Source: Nonomuraea lactucae (GTDB lineage Bacteria; Actinomycetota; Actinomycetes; Streptosporangiales; Streptosporangiaceae). From it: DNA of 47,708 nucleotides. Below, piece after piece: positions 19,644 to 28,079 of the stretch. The notes under the pieces are model-generated. The model worked only from the letters and a program-made list of their open reading frames with translations, did not search any database and was not told where the DNA came from. How positions within the stretch are numbered: position 1 is the first letter of the stretch; every line of letters starts with the position of its first letter. The stretch is taken from positions 1 to 47,708 of the forward strand of contig NZ_QNFZ01000122.1 in the NCBI RefSeq assembly GCF_003313395.1, in the 5' to 3' direction. Both the position numbers and the translations under genes were made by a program.

Positions 19644-20834
19644 GTGCGCTTTGATCCCTGGAATCCGGATTTCGTCGCTCATCCCTATGGCGTGTACGCC
19701 GACCTCCGGCGCGACGCCCCCGTCAGCTACTACGAGCCCACGGGCCAGTGGCTGATCTCCCGGTACGCCGACGTCAACGCCCTCCTCAGGGACCGCAGGC
19801 TGGGCCGTTCGTACCTGCACGCGGCCACCCACGAGGAGTTCGGCCGCGAGCCGGAGCCGGAGTTCCAGGAGCCGTTCTGGCGGGTGATCAGGGCCGGCAT
19901 GCTCGACGTGGAGCCGCCGGTCCACACCAGGCTGCGCCGCCTGGTCTCCAGGGCGTTCACCCCGCGCATGGTCGAGTCGCTGCGGCCCCGGGTGCGGGCC
20001 ATCGCCGCCGGACTGGTCGACACCTACGTGGACAAGGGCGGCGGCGACCTGATCGCCGAGGTGGCGGAGCCGCTTCCGGTGACGGTCATCGCGGAGATGC
20101 TGGGCGTGCCCGAGGCCGACCGCCACCTGCTGCGCCCCTGGTCGGCGGAGATCTGCGGCATGTACGAGCTCAACCCGCCGCCCGAGGCGCAGCACACGGC
20201 CGTCCGAGCGGCGAGCGAGTTCGCCGGCTACCTCAAGGGCCTGGCACGTGAGCGCGCCGCGCGCCCGGGCGAGGACCTGATCTCGGCGCTCGCCCAGATC
20301 GACGAGTTGACCGAGGACGAGCTGGTCGGCACCTGCGTGCTGCTGCTCAACGCCGGTCACGAGGCCACCGTGAACGTGACCGGCAACGGCTGGTGGTCGC
20401 TGTTCCGCAACCCCGCCGAGCTGGTACGGCTGCGCGCGGACCGGGGCCTGCTGCCCACCGCGATCGAGGAGCTGATGCGGTGGGACACCCCGCTGCAGAT
20501 GTTCGAGCGGTGGGTGCTGGAGGACATCGAGGTGCACGGCACCCGCATCCCGCGCGGCGCCGAGGTCGCGCTGCTGTTCGGCTCGGCCAACCGCGACCCG
20601 GAGGTGTTCGAGGACCCCGACCGCCTGGACGTGGGCCGCGCCGACAACCCGCACATCTCGTTCGGCGCGGGCATCCACTTCTGCCTGGGCGCGCCGCTGG
20701 CCCGGATCGAGCTCGCGGAGTCGTTCGGCGCGATGCTGGACCGGGCGGCCAGGCTGGAGCTCGTCAGCGAGCCGGTCTGGAAGCCGGGCTACATCATCCG
20801 CGGCCTGGACTCGCTCGACCTGCGCGCCGCCTGA
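19644..20834 (+). CDS. Cytochrome P450
   Basis: Soluble bacterial class I P450 of 396 residues; the substrate is not predictable. The heme-binding loop is FGAGIHFCLGAPLAR with the axial thiolate at Cys347. The ExxR motif is in EELMRWD. The I-helix reads LLNAGHEATVN, where Glu-Ala-Thr replaces the common (D/E)TT but keeps the oxygen-activating Thr. The start is GTG 19644 (MRFDPWNPDF), 9 bases after terC. No ferredoxin or reductase gene lies nearby, so redox partners must be elsewhere. It is convergent with the MidA gene. Confidence 0.94.
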   Translation: MRFDPWNPDFVAHPYGVYADLRRDAPVSYYEPTGQWLISRYADVNALLRDRRLGRSYLHAATHEEFGREPEPEFQEPFWRVIRAGMLDVEPPVHTRLRRLVSRAFTPRMVESLRPRVRAIAAGLVDTYVDKGGGDLIAEVAEPLPVTVIAEMLGVPEADRHLLRPWSAEICGMYELNPPPEAQHTAVRAASEFAGYLKGLARERAARPGEDLISALAQIDELTEDELVGTCVLLLNAGHEATVNVTGNGWWSLFRNPAELVRLRADRGLLPTAIEELMRWDTPLQMFERWVLEDIEVHGTRIPRGAEVALLFGSANRDPEVFEDPDRLDVGRADNPHISFGAGIHFCLGAPLARIELAESFGAMLDRAARLELVSEPVWKPGYIIRGLDSLDLRAA

Positions 20835-20929
20835 CGCGGCCCCTCGGCGCCTCGGGGTCGGCGCCTCGGTGCCGGCGGCTCAGGCGGAGCCCGGACGAAG
20901 GCTCAGGAGGAGCCGGTCGAAGCCGCGCG

Positions 20930-21892
20930 TCAGCGGCTCTGGACGAGCCAGCCGAAGCCGCCGAGACCGTTCGGATCGATCAGCTCGGCCTCCTCGGAGG
21001 CGCGGGCCAGTGCCCGGAGATAGCCGCGCGGGTCCTGCCGCGCCAGGTCGAGGGGCGGGCGGCCGGCGGTGACCCCCAGAGCGCGTAGCGCGTCACGCTG
21101 TGTGGACAAGGCTGTGGATATCCCTCCGGCCCGCTCACCGGCCGCGGCGCAGGCGTCGAGCGCCACGTGCGCGGTGATGTCGCAGGTGCCGTCCGGTATG
21201 GGGGGCACCACCGCGCCGTCGCGGTATCCGGTGAGCGTGCCGCAGGCCGGACGGTTATCCACAGGGTGTGCATAGTCAATGGCGAGCGCGCGGCCTCGTA
21301 CGAGCCGTGCCAGCACCGACGCCCAGGCCGCGTCGCGAGGACGGCCGACCTCCGCGCGCGCCCCCACGGCGCCCAGCGGCCACCACCGGTCGAGCCAGTC
21401 GCGGTCGGCCGGACACAGGGGACCGTCGAGCCGCTCCTCGCCCGTGCGGGTGTCGACCATGACGAGGCGCGGGCCGTCGGGAGTCTGCTCGGCCACGTCG
21501 AGCGGGATGTTGTCCAGCCACTCGTTCGCGATCGCCAGTCCGGTGATCGAGGGCGGGATGGTGGGGCGCCAGGCGATCGGGTCGGGCAGCCCGTCCGGTC
21601 TCGGGGAGAGCTCGACCGCCGTGATGCGCAGCCGTTCGCGCAGCTTGGGGTCGGCGGCGTCGAGCACGTGGCTCGCCAGCAGCCCCTCACCGGCCCCGAT
21701 GTCCACCAGGTCCAGCGCCGGCGGCCCGCCGAGCTCGGCGTCGACCTCCACCAGCAGCGCGAGCACCGCCTCGGCGAACGCGGGTGTGGCGCTCACCGAG
21801 GTGCGGAAGTGCCCGGAGGGGCGTTCTCGGAGGTAGAAACCGTCCTCGCCGTAGAGCGCGCGCTCCATGGCCTCGCGCCAGGTGAGCCACAT
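20930..21892 (-). CDS. SAM-dependent methyltransferase, MidA/NDUFAF7 family (DUF185)
   Basis: Seven-beta-strand methyltransferase of 320 residues, somewhat shorter than typical MidA. It has the SAM-binding loop LVDIGAGEGLLASH, the N-terminal YGEDGFY..PSGHFRTSVSATPAF signature and the family motif IANEWLDNIPLDV. The mitochondrial orthologue NDUFAF7 methylates an arginine of NDUFS2, the NuoD homologue; nuoD2 is in this window. Whether this protein acts on NuoD2 or on the main complex I is unknown. ATG 21892 starts the protein. The coding sequence contains three DnaA-box-like sites. Confidence 0.85.
   Translation of the reverse strand: MWLTWREAMERALYGEDGFYLRERPSGHFRTSVSATPAFAEAVLALLVEVDAELGGPPALDLVDIGAGEGLLASHVLDAADPKLRERLRITAVELSPRPDGLPDPIAWRPTIPPSITGLAIANEWLDNIPLDVAEQTPDGPRLVMVDTRTGEERLDGPLCPADRDWLDRWWPLGAVGARAEVGRPRDAAWASVLARLVRGRALAIDYAHPVDNRPACGTLTGYRDGAVVPPIPDGTCDITAHVALDACAAAGERAGGISTALSTQRDALRALGVTAGRPPLDLARQDPRGYLRALARASEEAELIDPNGLGGFGWLVQSR
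21101..21263. other. Cluster of three DnaA-box-like sequences inside the MidA gene
   Basis: TGTGGACAA (21101-21109, reverse complement of TTGTCCACA), TGTGGATAT (21113-21121, one mismatch) and TTATCCACA (21255-21263) lie within 163 bases. The first two are 12 bases apart and the third is in opposite orientation. Another perfect TTATCCACA is at 10512-10520. Confidence 0.5.
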
Positions 21893-22218
21893 GCCTGGAC
21901 TATCTCATGATCGGCGGCGACACGGAGCCGGTCCGAGCTCCCTCTCCGGGCCGGTCAGTCGGCGGATGGCCGGCCGTGGCGGGCACCTCCCAAGAGGCCG
22001 CACGTCAGGTGTGGGCGTCGGGTCCGGTGGGGGACTCGGCGCCCGCCGCCATCCGGTCAACCCCTCTCCTCATCTCTTCCGACAGGGGGTGCGCCATTCG
22101 TCTTCCCTTGTCCTATTTGTCGTTAACTCAACATGCGGCAAAACCCCCGTCACGTGCGAAGTCAGGGTCGGCCGTTACGCTGGGCGGCAGTGCCATCAGG
22201 TCGACAGGGGTGGACGTC
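21893..22218. other. Divergent spacer before the DUF2520 gene
   Basis: This 326-base spacer separates the MidA gene from the cofactor operon. No gene was recognised. It contains an A/T-richer patch (about 22090-22150) and a TACGCT -10-like hexamer at 22176-22181, placing a possible start about 30 bases before the gene. No clear -35 was seen. Confidence 0.4.
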
Positions 22219-23109
22219 ATGGACGCAGGTGAACGCCCGGCACGGCTGGCCGTCGGAGTGCTGGGGGCGGGGAAGGTGGGCTCCGCGCTCGGCGCGGCGC
22301 TCGCGCGGGCCGGGCACCGGGTCGTCGCCGCCAGCGGGGTGTCCGACACCTCGCACCGCTGGGCGGCCGAGCGGCTGGGCGTGGTGCCCTCGCGGCCCGA
22401 CGAGGTGGTCGACGCCGCTGAGCTCATCCTGCTCACGGTGCCCGATGACGCGCTGCCCGACTTGGTCAACGGGCTCGCCACGACCGGGGCCGAGCTCAAG
22501 GGCAAGCTGCTGGCGCACACCAGCGGCGCGTACGGGCTCTCGGTGCTGGAACCGGCGGCCAGGGTCGGCGCGCTGCCGCTCGCGCTCCATCCGGTCATGA
22601 CGTTCACCGGCCGCGACGACGACCTCAACCGCGTCACGGGCTGCTCGTTCGGCGTGACCGCGCCCGACCCGCTCAGGCCCATCGCCGAGGCCCTGGTCAT
22701 CGAGATGGGCGGGGAGCCGGTCTGGATCGCTGACCGTGACCGCGCCCTCTACCACGCGGCCCTGGCGGGGGCCGCCAACCACATGGTCACGCTGATCGCC
22801 GAGTCGTCCGAGCTGCTGCGGCGCATCGGTGTCGAGCATCCCGGCCGGATGCTGGGCCCGCTGCTCGGGGCCGCGCTCGACAACGTGCTCAGGCTCGGCA
22901 TCGCCGGGCTCACCGGGCCGGTGGTGCGCGGCGACGCCGGCACCGTGCGCAAGCACGTGGACGCGCTGATCCTGGCGGCACCCGAGGCGGCGGACGCCTA
23001 CATCTCGCTCGCTAGGCTCACGGCCGACCGCGCGCTCGCCGCCGGGCTGCTCAAGCCCGAGGAGGCGGAGCGCCTGCTCGACGCGCTGGGAGGCAACAGA
23101 TGGACCTGA
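22219..23109 (+). CDS. Rossmann-fold DUF2520 protein upstream of panC
   Basis: A 296-residue protein with an N-terminal NAD(P)-binding domain ([22 protein letters not shown]) and a helical C-terminal DUF2520 domain (HHxx-like [18 protein letters not shown]). The layout resembles ketopantoate reductase and pyrroline-carboxylate reductase. Because this family repeatedly precedes panC in actinobacteria, a role in pantothenate supply (for example ketopantoate reduction) is a reasonable inference but unproven. ATG 22219 is preferred, with AGGGG upstream; GTG 22210 is possible. The stop overlaps the panC start by 10 bases. Confidence 0.87.
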   Translation: MDAGERPARLAVGVLGAGKVGSALGAALARAGHRVVAASGVSDTSHRWAAERLGVVPSRPDEVVDAAELILLTVPDDALPDLVNGLATTGAELKGKLLAHTSGAYGLSVLEPAARVGALPLALHPVMTFTGRDDDLNRVTGCSFGVTAPDPLRPIAEALVIEMGGEPVWIADRDRALYHAALAGAANHMVTLIAESSELLRRIGVEHPGRMLGPLLGAALDNVLRLGIAGLTGPVVRGDAGTVRKHVDALILAAPEAADAYISLARLTADRALAAGLLKPEEAERLLDALGGNRWT

Positions 23110-23945
23110 TCGTCGCCGGGGACCGGTCCGAGCTGGCGAAGGCCCGTGGGGAGGGGCGGGTGGCGCTGGTGCCCACCATGGGCGCGCTGCACGAGGGCCA
23201 CCGCTCGCTGATCCGTGCGGCCCGTGGCCGTGCCGACCAGGTCGTGGTGAGCGTCTTCGTGAACCCCCTGCAATTCGGGCCTAACGAGGATTTTTCGCGA
23301 TATCCGCGTACATTCGACGCCGACCTCGAGACGTGCCGGGCCGAAGGGGTGGACGTCGTGTTCGCGCCCTCGGTGGAGGCCATGTACCAGCCGGACCGCC
23401 AGGTCGAGGTCACGTCGGGCCGGATGGGCACGATCGTCGAGGGCGCCTGCCGGCCCGGCCACTTCGACGGCGTGCTCACGGTCGTGCTGAAGCTGTTCAA
23501 CCTCGTACGGCCGGACCTCGCGGTCTTCGGCCAGAAGGACGCCCAGCAGCTCGCGCTGATCCGCCGCATGGTCGCCGACCTGGACCTGCCGATCGAGATC
23601 CTGGGCGTGCCCACGGTCCGCGAGCCCGACGGCCTGGCCCTGTCGAGCCGCAACCGCTACCTGTCGGCCGGCGACAGGCAGGTCGCCCTGTCGCTGTCCC
23701 GAGCCCTGCTGGCGGGGGTGGCGCGGTCCACGCCCGCCGAGGTCCGGGCGGCGGCGCGGGCCGTGCTCGACGACGCGCCCGCTGAGCTGGCGGTCGACTA
23801 TCTGGCGCTCGTCGATCCGGCCACGTTCACCGAGGTGCCCGACTCGTACGACGGCGAGGCCGTGCTGGCGGTCGCCGCGAAGGTCGGCACCACACGACTG
23901 ATCGACAACATGATCGTGACCCTGGGGCCGCGCAGGAGCGCGTGA
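23100..23945 (+). CDS. panC: Pantothenate synthetase
   Basis: ATP-dependent condensation of pantoate and beta-alanine to pantothenate. The 281-residue protein shows the nucleotidyltransferase signature [15 protein letters not shown], the [21 protein letters not shown] segment, [20 protein letters not shown] and the late [14 protein letters not shown] 23100 lies inside the end of the DUF2520 gene. About 90 bases separate it from the NadB-NadC gene, so a CoA/NAD cofactor operon (DUF2520-panC-nadBC-coaX) is likely. Confidence 0.97.
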   Translation: MDLIVAGDRSELAKARGEGRVALVPTMGALHEGHRSLIRAARGRADQVVVSVFVNPLQFGPNEDFSRYPRTFDADLETCRAEGVDVVFAPSVEAMYQPDRQVEVTSGRMGTIVEGACRPGHFDGVLTVVLKLFNLVRPDLAVFGQKDAQQLALIRRMVADLDLPIEILGVPTVREPDGLALSSRNRYLSAGDRQVALSLSRALLAGVARSTPAEVRAAARAVLDDAPAELAVDYLALVDPATFTEVPDSYDGEAVLAVAAKVGTTRLIDNMIVTLGPRRSA

Positions 23946-24036
23946 GCGAGCAGGGCCGAGCCGTCCCCCGGGGAAGGGACACCCGTCGGCAGGCGTTATC
24001 GTCATTGTGACGAAATCGCCCGACGAGGAGACCCCC

Positions 24037-26559
24037 ATGAGTGCACCCGCGATCCCGTTGCGGTTGACGGCTCCCGCTCCCGGCTGGGTCGTCGAGGCGG
24101 ACGTGGTCGTCGTGGGCTCCGGCATCGCCGGGCTCACCGTCGCCCTGCGCCATGCCGAGCTCGACCCCGCCGCCAAGGTCCTGGTCGTCACCAAGGACGT
24201 GCTCTCCTCCGGCTCGACCCGGTGGGCGCAGGGTGGCATCGCGGCCGTGCTCGACCCGGACGACACGCCTGAGGAGCACCTCAGGGACACGCTGCTCGCC
24301 GGGGTCGGCCTGTGCGACGTGCGGGCCGTACGGACTCTCGTGACCGAGGGGCCGGGAGCGCTGCGGCGGCTCATGGAGCGCGGTGCGCGCTTCGACCGGA
24401 CGGCCGACGGGGAGCTCCAGCTCACCCGGGAGGGCGGCCACCGGCGCGACCGCATCGTGCACGCGGGGGGCGACGCGACCGGGGCGGAGGTGCAGCGCGC
24501 ACTGGTCGAGGCGGTCCGCGCGTGCACGTCGATCGAGGTCATCGAGCACGCGCTCGTGCTCGACCTGCTCAAGGACGCCCGCGGCCGGGCCAGGGGCGTG
24601 ACGCTGCACGTCATGGGCGAGGGCGCGCGCGACGGGGTGGGCGCCGTCCACGCCGGGGCCGTGGTGCTGGCCACCGGCGGCATGGGCCAGGTGTACGCCG
24701 CCACGACCAACCCCGTCGTCTCCACGGGCGACGGCGTGGCGCTCGCGCTCAGGGCCGGGGCGGTGGTGCGCGACCTCGAGTTCGTCCAGTTCCACCCGAC
24801 CGTGCTCTGGCTCGGCGAGGGCTCGTCCGGCCAGCAGCCGCTCATCTCCGAGGCGGTCAGGGGCGAGGGCGCGATCCTGGTCGACCACGAGGGCGACGCG
24901 TTCATGCGCGGCGTGCACGAACTCGCCGATCTGGCGCCCCGCGACGTCGTCGCCAAGGCCATCATGCGCACGATGCGCGAGACGGGGCGCGACCACGTCC
25001 TCCTCGACGGCCGCCACTTCGGGGAGGAGAGGTGGCGGGCCAGGTTCCCGACCATCTACGCCGTCTGCCGCGAGCACGGCATCGACCCGGCGGCCGAGCC
25101 CATCCCGGTCGCTCCCGCAGCCCACTACGCGAGCGGCGGCGTCCGGACCGACCTGCTCGGCCGTACCTCCATCGACGGCCTGTACGCCTGCGGCGAGGTC
25201 GCCTGCACGGGCGTGCACGGCGCGAACCGGCTCGCGTCCAACTCCCTGCTCGAAGGGCTGGTGTTCGCCGAGCGCATCGCCGCGGACATCCACGCCACCG
25301 GCCACGACGCGACCGCCGCCCCGGTGGTGGCGGCCCCCGCGAGCGCCGGTCTGGTGGATCCCCGGGCGAGGACGCGGATCCAGGCGCACATGAGCAGGGG
25401 AGCGGGCGTCCTGCGGGCGCGCGAGTCGCTCGCCGACACCGCCAGGGCACTGCGCGACGCCCGCTGGACGCCGGTCCAGGTGGCGCCCCGCACTGAGTCG
25501 TGGGAGGCGACGAACCTGCTCACGGTCGCCACCGTCCTCACGGCCGCGGCCGCCGCGCGGCTGGAGACGCGAGGGTCGCACTGGCGGGACGACTTCCCCG
25601 AACGGGACGACGACGAGTGGCTGGGGCACCTGGACGTGACCCTGACCGAGGAGGGCCTGAGGATGACCTACACCCCGCACGGCGACGCGATGCCCGCGCG
25701 CCTGGCGCAGGAGCTCGCGGCCGCCGGGCTCGACCCGGCCGAGGTCGACGCGCTCGTCGGCCGGGCGCTCGCCGAGGACCTTCAGGAGGCCGGCGACGTG
25801 ACGAGCCTGGCGACCATCCCGGCGGACCAGCGCGCGGTGGCCGACGTGGTGGCCCGCGCCGACGGCGTCGTCTCCGGTCTCGCCGTCGCCGAGGCCGTCT
25901 TCGTGCGGCTCGGCGCGGCCCGCGCCGAGCGCGGGGCCAAGGACGGCGAGCGCGTCAGAAAGGGCGACGTGCTGATGACCGTGGAGGGGCCCGTCAGGGG
26001 GGTGCTGACCGCGGAGCGCACGGCGCTGAACCTCCTGACGCACCTGTCCGGCATCGCCACGCTGACCGCCAGGTGGGTGGAGGCGGTCAGCGGCACCAGG
26101 GCACGCGTCCGCGACAGCCGCAAGACGCTGCCGGGGCTGCGCTCGCTGGAGAAGTACGCGGTGCGCTGCGGAGGCGGCGTCAACCACCGGATGTCGCTGT
26201 CCGACGCGGCCCTGATCAAGGACAACCACGTGGTGGCGGCGGGCGGCGTGGCCGAGGCGTTCCGCGCGGTCAGGGAACGCTACCCGGACCTGCCGATCGA
26301 AGTGGAGATCGACCGGATGGACCAGCTCGAACCGGTGCTCGAAGAGGGGGCGGAAGAGATCCTGCTCGACAACTTCACCATCGAGGACACCACGCGTGCC
26401 GTACAAATCACGAAAAATCGGGCGCGCTTGGAAGCGAGCGGGGGGTTGACCTTGGAATCGGCCCGTGATGTGGCTGAAACTGGCGTTGACTACCTTGCTG
26501 TGGGAGCGCTCACCCACTCGGCGCCGGCCCTTGACATCGCACTGGACCTACGGGGGTAA
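24037..26559 (+). CDS. nadBC: NadB-NadC fusion: L-aspartate oxidase / quinolinate phosphoribosyltransferase
   Basis: Single 840-residue reading frame joining two steps of NAD synthesis. Residues 1 to ~547 are NadB: FAD-binding VVVGSGIAGLTVALRH, STRWAQGGIAAV, AAHYASGGVRTDLLGRTSI and GVHGANRLASNSLLEGLVFAERIA, plus the C-terminal helical domain. Residues ~552-840 are NadC: LAEDLQEAGDVTS, HLSGIATLTARWVEAVSGT, RDSRKTLPGLRSLEKYAVRCGGG, ALIKDNHV and LLDNFTIEDTTRA. Both halves keep normal length; the linker is only about five residues. ATG 24037 has GGAG eight bases upstream; GTG 24007 is possible. An in-frame Met552 could mark the ancestral nadC start but has no ribosome site. NadA is not in the window. 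Confidence 0.93.
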   Translation: MSAPAIPLRLTAPAPGWVVEADVVVVGSGIAGLTVALRHAELDPAAKVLVVTKDVLSSGSTRWAQGGIAAVLDPDDTPEEHLRDTLLAGVGLCDVRAVRTLVTEGPGALRRLMERGARFDRTADGELQLTREGGHRRDRIVHAGGDATGAEVQRALVEAVRACTSIEVIEHALVLDLLKDARGRARGVTLHVMGEGARDGVGAVHAGAVVLATGGMGQVYAATTNPVVSTGDGVALALRAGAVVRDLEFVQFHPTVLWLGEGSSGQQPLISEAVRGEGAILVDHEGDAFMRGVHELADLAPRDVVAKAIMRTMRETGRDHVLLDGRHFGEERWRARFPTIYAVCREHGIDPAAEPIPVAPAAHYASGGVRTDLLGRTSIDGLYACGEVACTGVHGANRLASNSLLEGLVFAERIAADIHATGHDATAAPVVAAPASAGLVDPRARTRIQAHMSRGAGVLRARESLADTARALRDARWTPVQVAPRTESWEATNLLTVATVLTAAAAARLETRGSHWRDDFPERDDDEWLGHLDVTLTEEGLRMTYTPHGDAMPARLAQELAAAGLDPAEVDALVGRALAEDLQEAGDVTSLATIPADQRAVADVVARADGVVSGLAVAEAVFVRLGAARAERGAKDGERVRKGDVLMTVEGPVRGVLTAERTALNLLTHLSGIATLTARWVEAVSGTRARVRDSRKTLPGLRSLEKYAVRCGGGVNHRMSLSDAALIKDNHVVAAGGVAEAFRAVRERYPDLPIEVEIDRMDQLEPVLEEGAEEILLDNFTIEDTTRAVQITKNRARLEASGGLTLESARDVAETGVDYLAVGALTHSAPALDIALDLRG

Positions 26560-26563
26560 TGGG

Positions 26564-27346
26564 ATGCTGCTCACGATCGACGTCGGCAACACGCACACGG
26601 TGCTCGGCCTGTTCGAGGGGGAGGACGTCATCGAGCACTGGCGCCTCGCCACCGACCCGCGTCGCACCGCCGACGAGATCGCCGTCGTGCTCCAGGGGCT
26701 GCTGGCCCAGTCTCCGCTGCTCAAGGGAGCCGACATCAGCGGCATCGCGATCTGCTCCACCGTGCCGAGCGTGCTCAACGAGATGCGCGAGATGTGCCGT
26801 CGCTACTACGGCGACGTCAACGCGGTGATCGTGGAGCCGGGCGTGCGCACGGGCGTCCCCGTCCGCATGGACAACCCCAAGGAGGTCGGCAGCGACCGCA
26901 TCGTCAACGCGCTCGCGGCCATCGACCAGTACGGGGGGCCCTGCATCATCGTCGACTTCGGCACGGCCACCTCGTTCGACGCGGTGTCGGCCAAGGGCGA
27001 GTACGTGGGCGCGGTCACCGCCCCCGGCATCGAGATCTCGGTGGACGCGCTCGCGGCGGCGGGCGCCCAGCTGCACAAGGTGGAGCTCGTCAGGCCACGT
27101 TCGGTCATCGCCAAGAACACGGTCGAGGCGCTCCAGGCCGGGATCATCTACGGCTTCGCCGGCCAGGTGGACGGCATCGTCGAGCGGATGGCGACGGAGC
27201 TGGCCGACGACCCGGAAGAGGTCACCGTGGTCGCCACGGGCGGGCACGCGGCGCTGGTGGTGAGCGAGTCACGCTCGATCGACCTGCACGAGCCGTGGCT
27301 GACCCTCATCGGCCTGCGGCTGATCTACAACCGCAACGTGGCCTAG
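26564..27346 (+). CDS. coaX: Type III pantothenate kinase
   Basis: Phosphorylates pantothenate in the first committed step of CoA synthesis; ASKHA-fold enzyme insensitive to CoA feedback. The 260-residue protein has the phosphate-binding DVGNTHTVLGLF, the GSDRIVNALAA segment and IVDFGTATSFDAV. ATG 26564 is 5 bases after the nadBC stop, and together with panC upstream it completes a pantothenate-to-CoA and NAD module. A strong bidirectional terminator follows. Confidence 0.96.
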   Translation: MLLTIDVGNTHTVLGLFEGEDVIEHWRLATDPRRTADEIAVVLQGLLAQSPLLKGADISGIAICSTVPSVLNEMREMCRRYYGDVNAVIVEPGVRTGVPVRMDNPKEVGSDRIVNALAAIDQYGGPCIIVDFGTATSFDAVSAKGEYVGAVTAPGIEISVDALAAAGAQLHKVELVRPRSVIAKNTVEALQAGIIYGFAGQVDGIVERMATELADDPEEVTVVATGGHAALVVSESRSIDLHEPWLTLIGLRLIYNRNVA

Positions 27347-27363
27347 AACGTTCCCCACGTGGA

Positions 27364-27398
27364 ACAGGCGGCCCCCCGCTCGGGAAGGGGCCGCCTGT
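27364..27398. terminator. Bidirectional terminator between coaX and the secreted-protein gene
   Basis: ACAGGCGGCCCC (27364-27375) pairs perfectly with GGGGCCGCCTGT (27387-27398) across an 11-base loop, 18 bases after coaX and 30 bases before the convergent gene's stop. A smaller inverted repeat, GTTCC/GGAAC (27350-27365), lies just before it. Confidence 0.85.
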
Positions 27399-27428
27399 CG
27401 AATATGTGCGCCACGCCGGCTGTGGTGA

Positions 27429-27923
27429 CTACTCGGTCTCGGCGGTGTAGAGGTAGTCCCAGTCGCCGCACTTGGTGACGTAGTTGCTGTAGGGGCGCAC
27501 CTGGCAGACCTTCGCCCGCAGGCTGAAGACGTCGTCGGTCTCGAAGTGGAACTTCTTGTAGCCGGGGTAGCCGCAGTACTTCTTGGTGTAGACGGTGGAC
27601 CAGTGGTGGTCGAAGTCGCTGGCCTGGAACTTCACGTACGCGCACTTGCCACCCTCGTGGTAGGTCCGGTTGTCCAGGTCGTACAGCCTGCCCCTGACGT
27701 GCGCGTTGTTCGACTCCTGGTCCTCGTCCCACTCAACGCCGACCCAGCCCTGCGCCTTGGCGAGGTGGTGCCTGGCGTAGATCGGGCCCCAGTAGTCGTC
27801 AAAGTCGTAACCGGACGAAGTGGCCGGCGAGGCGGTCGTGGCGTTCGCGGCGGAAGGCAGCGACAGGGCCAGCGCGGTGGTGGCTGCGACGGCGAGGAAA
27901 CCTGTCGCGATCTTCTTCATCAT
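27429..27923 (-). CDS. Small secreted protein with four cysteines, unknown function
   Basis: I do not recognise the family. The 164-residue precursor has a clear signal peptide (MMKKIATGFLAVAATTALALS, cleavage near ANA/ATT). The mature part is about 135 residues, rich in Tyr, Asp, His and Lys. It has four cysteines (in KCAYV, YCGY, VCQV and KCGDW) that could form two disulfides, and repeated Y/W-D patterns (YDFDDYWGPIYARHH). ATG 27923 follows AGGGAGAG. Longer starts upstream are not credible. It is convergent with coaX and divergent from lysS. Confidence 0.8.
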   Translation of the reverse strand: MMKKIATGFLAVAATTALALSLPSAANATTASPATSSGYDFDDYWGPIYARHHLAKAQGWVGVEWDEDQESNNAHVRGRLYDLDNRTYHEGGKCAYVKFQASDFDHHWSTVYTKKYCGYPGYKKFHFETDDVFSLRAKVCQVRPYSNYVTKCGDWDYLYTAETE

Positions 27924-28079
27924 GATCTCTCCCTGAGCTCTTCCCGGGCCGGCGCCCTGCCGATCCCCCCCGAGCTCATGCGTCATTGGTAAGCGAGAGG
28001 CCTTGCAGCGGCCCTACAGCCCTCCTTCAGGCAGCCGACGAGCCCTTGCAGTTCGCCATATCCCCTACGCTTTGTTGGT

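Noticed and set aside
23827-26517. Minus-strand 896-codon open frame
   Set aside because: It lies wholly across panC and the NadB-NadC gene, with His/Arg/Gly-rich composition typical of antisense frames in GC-rich DNA.
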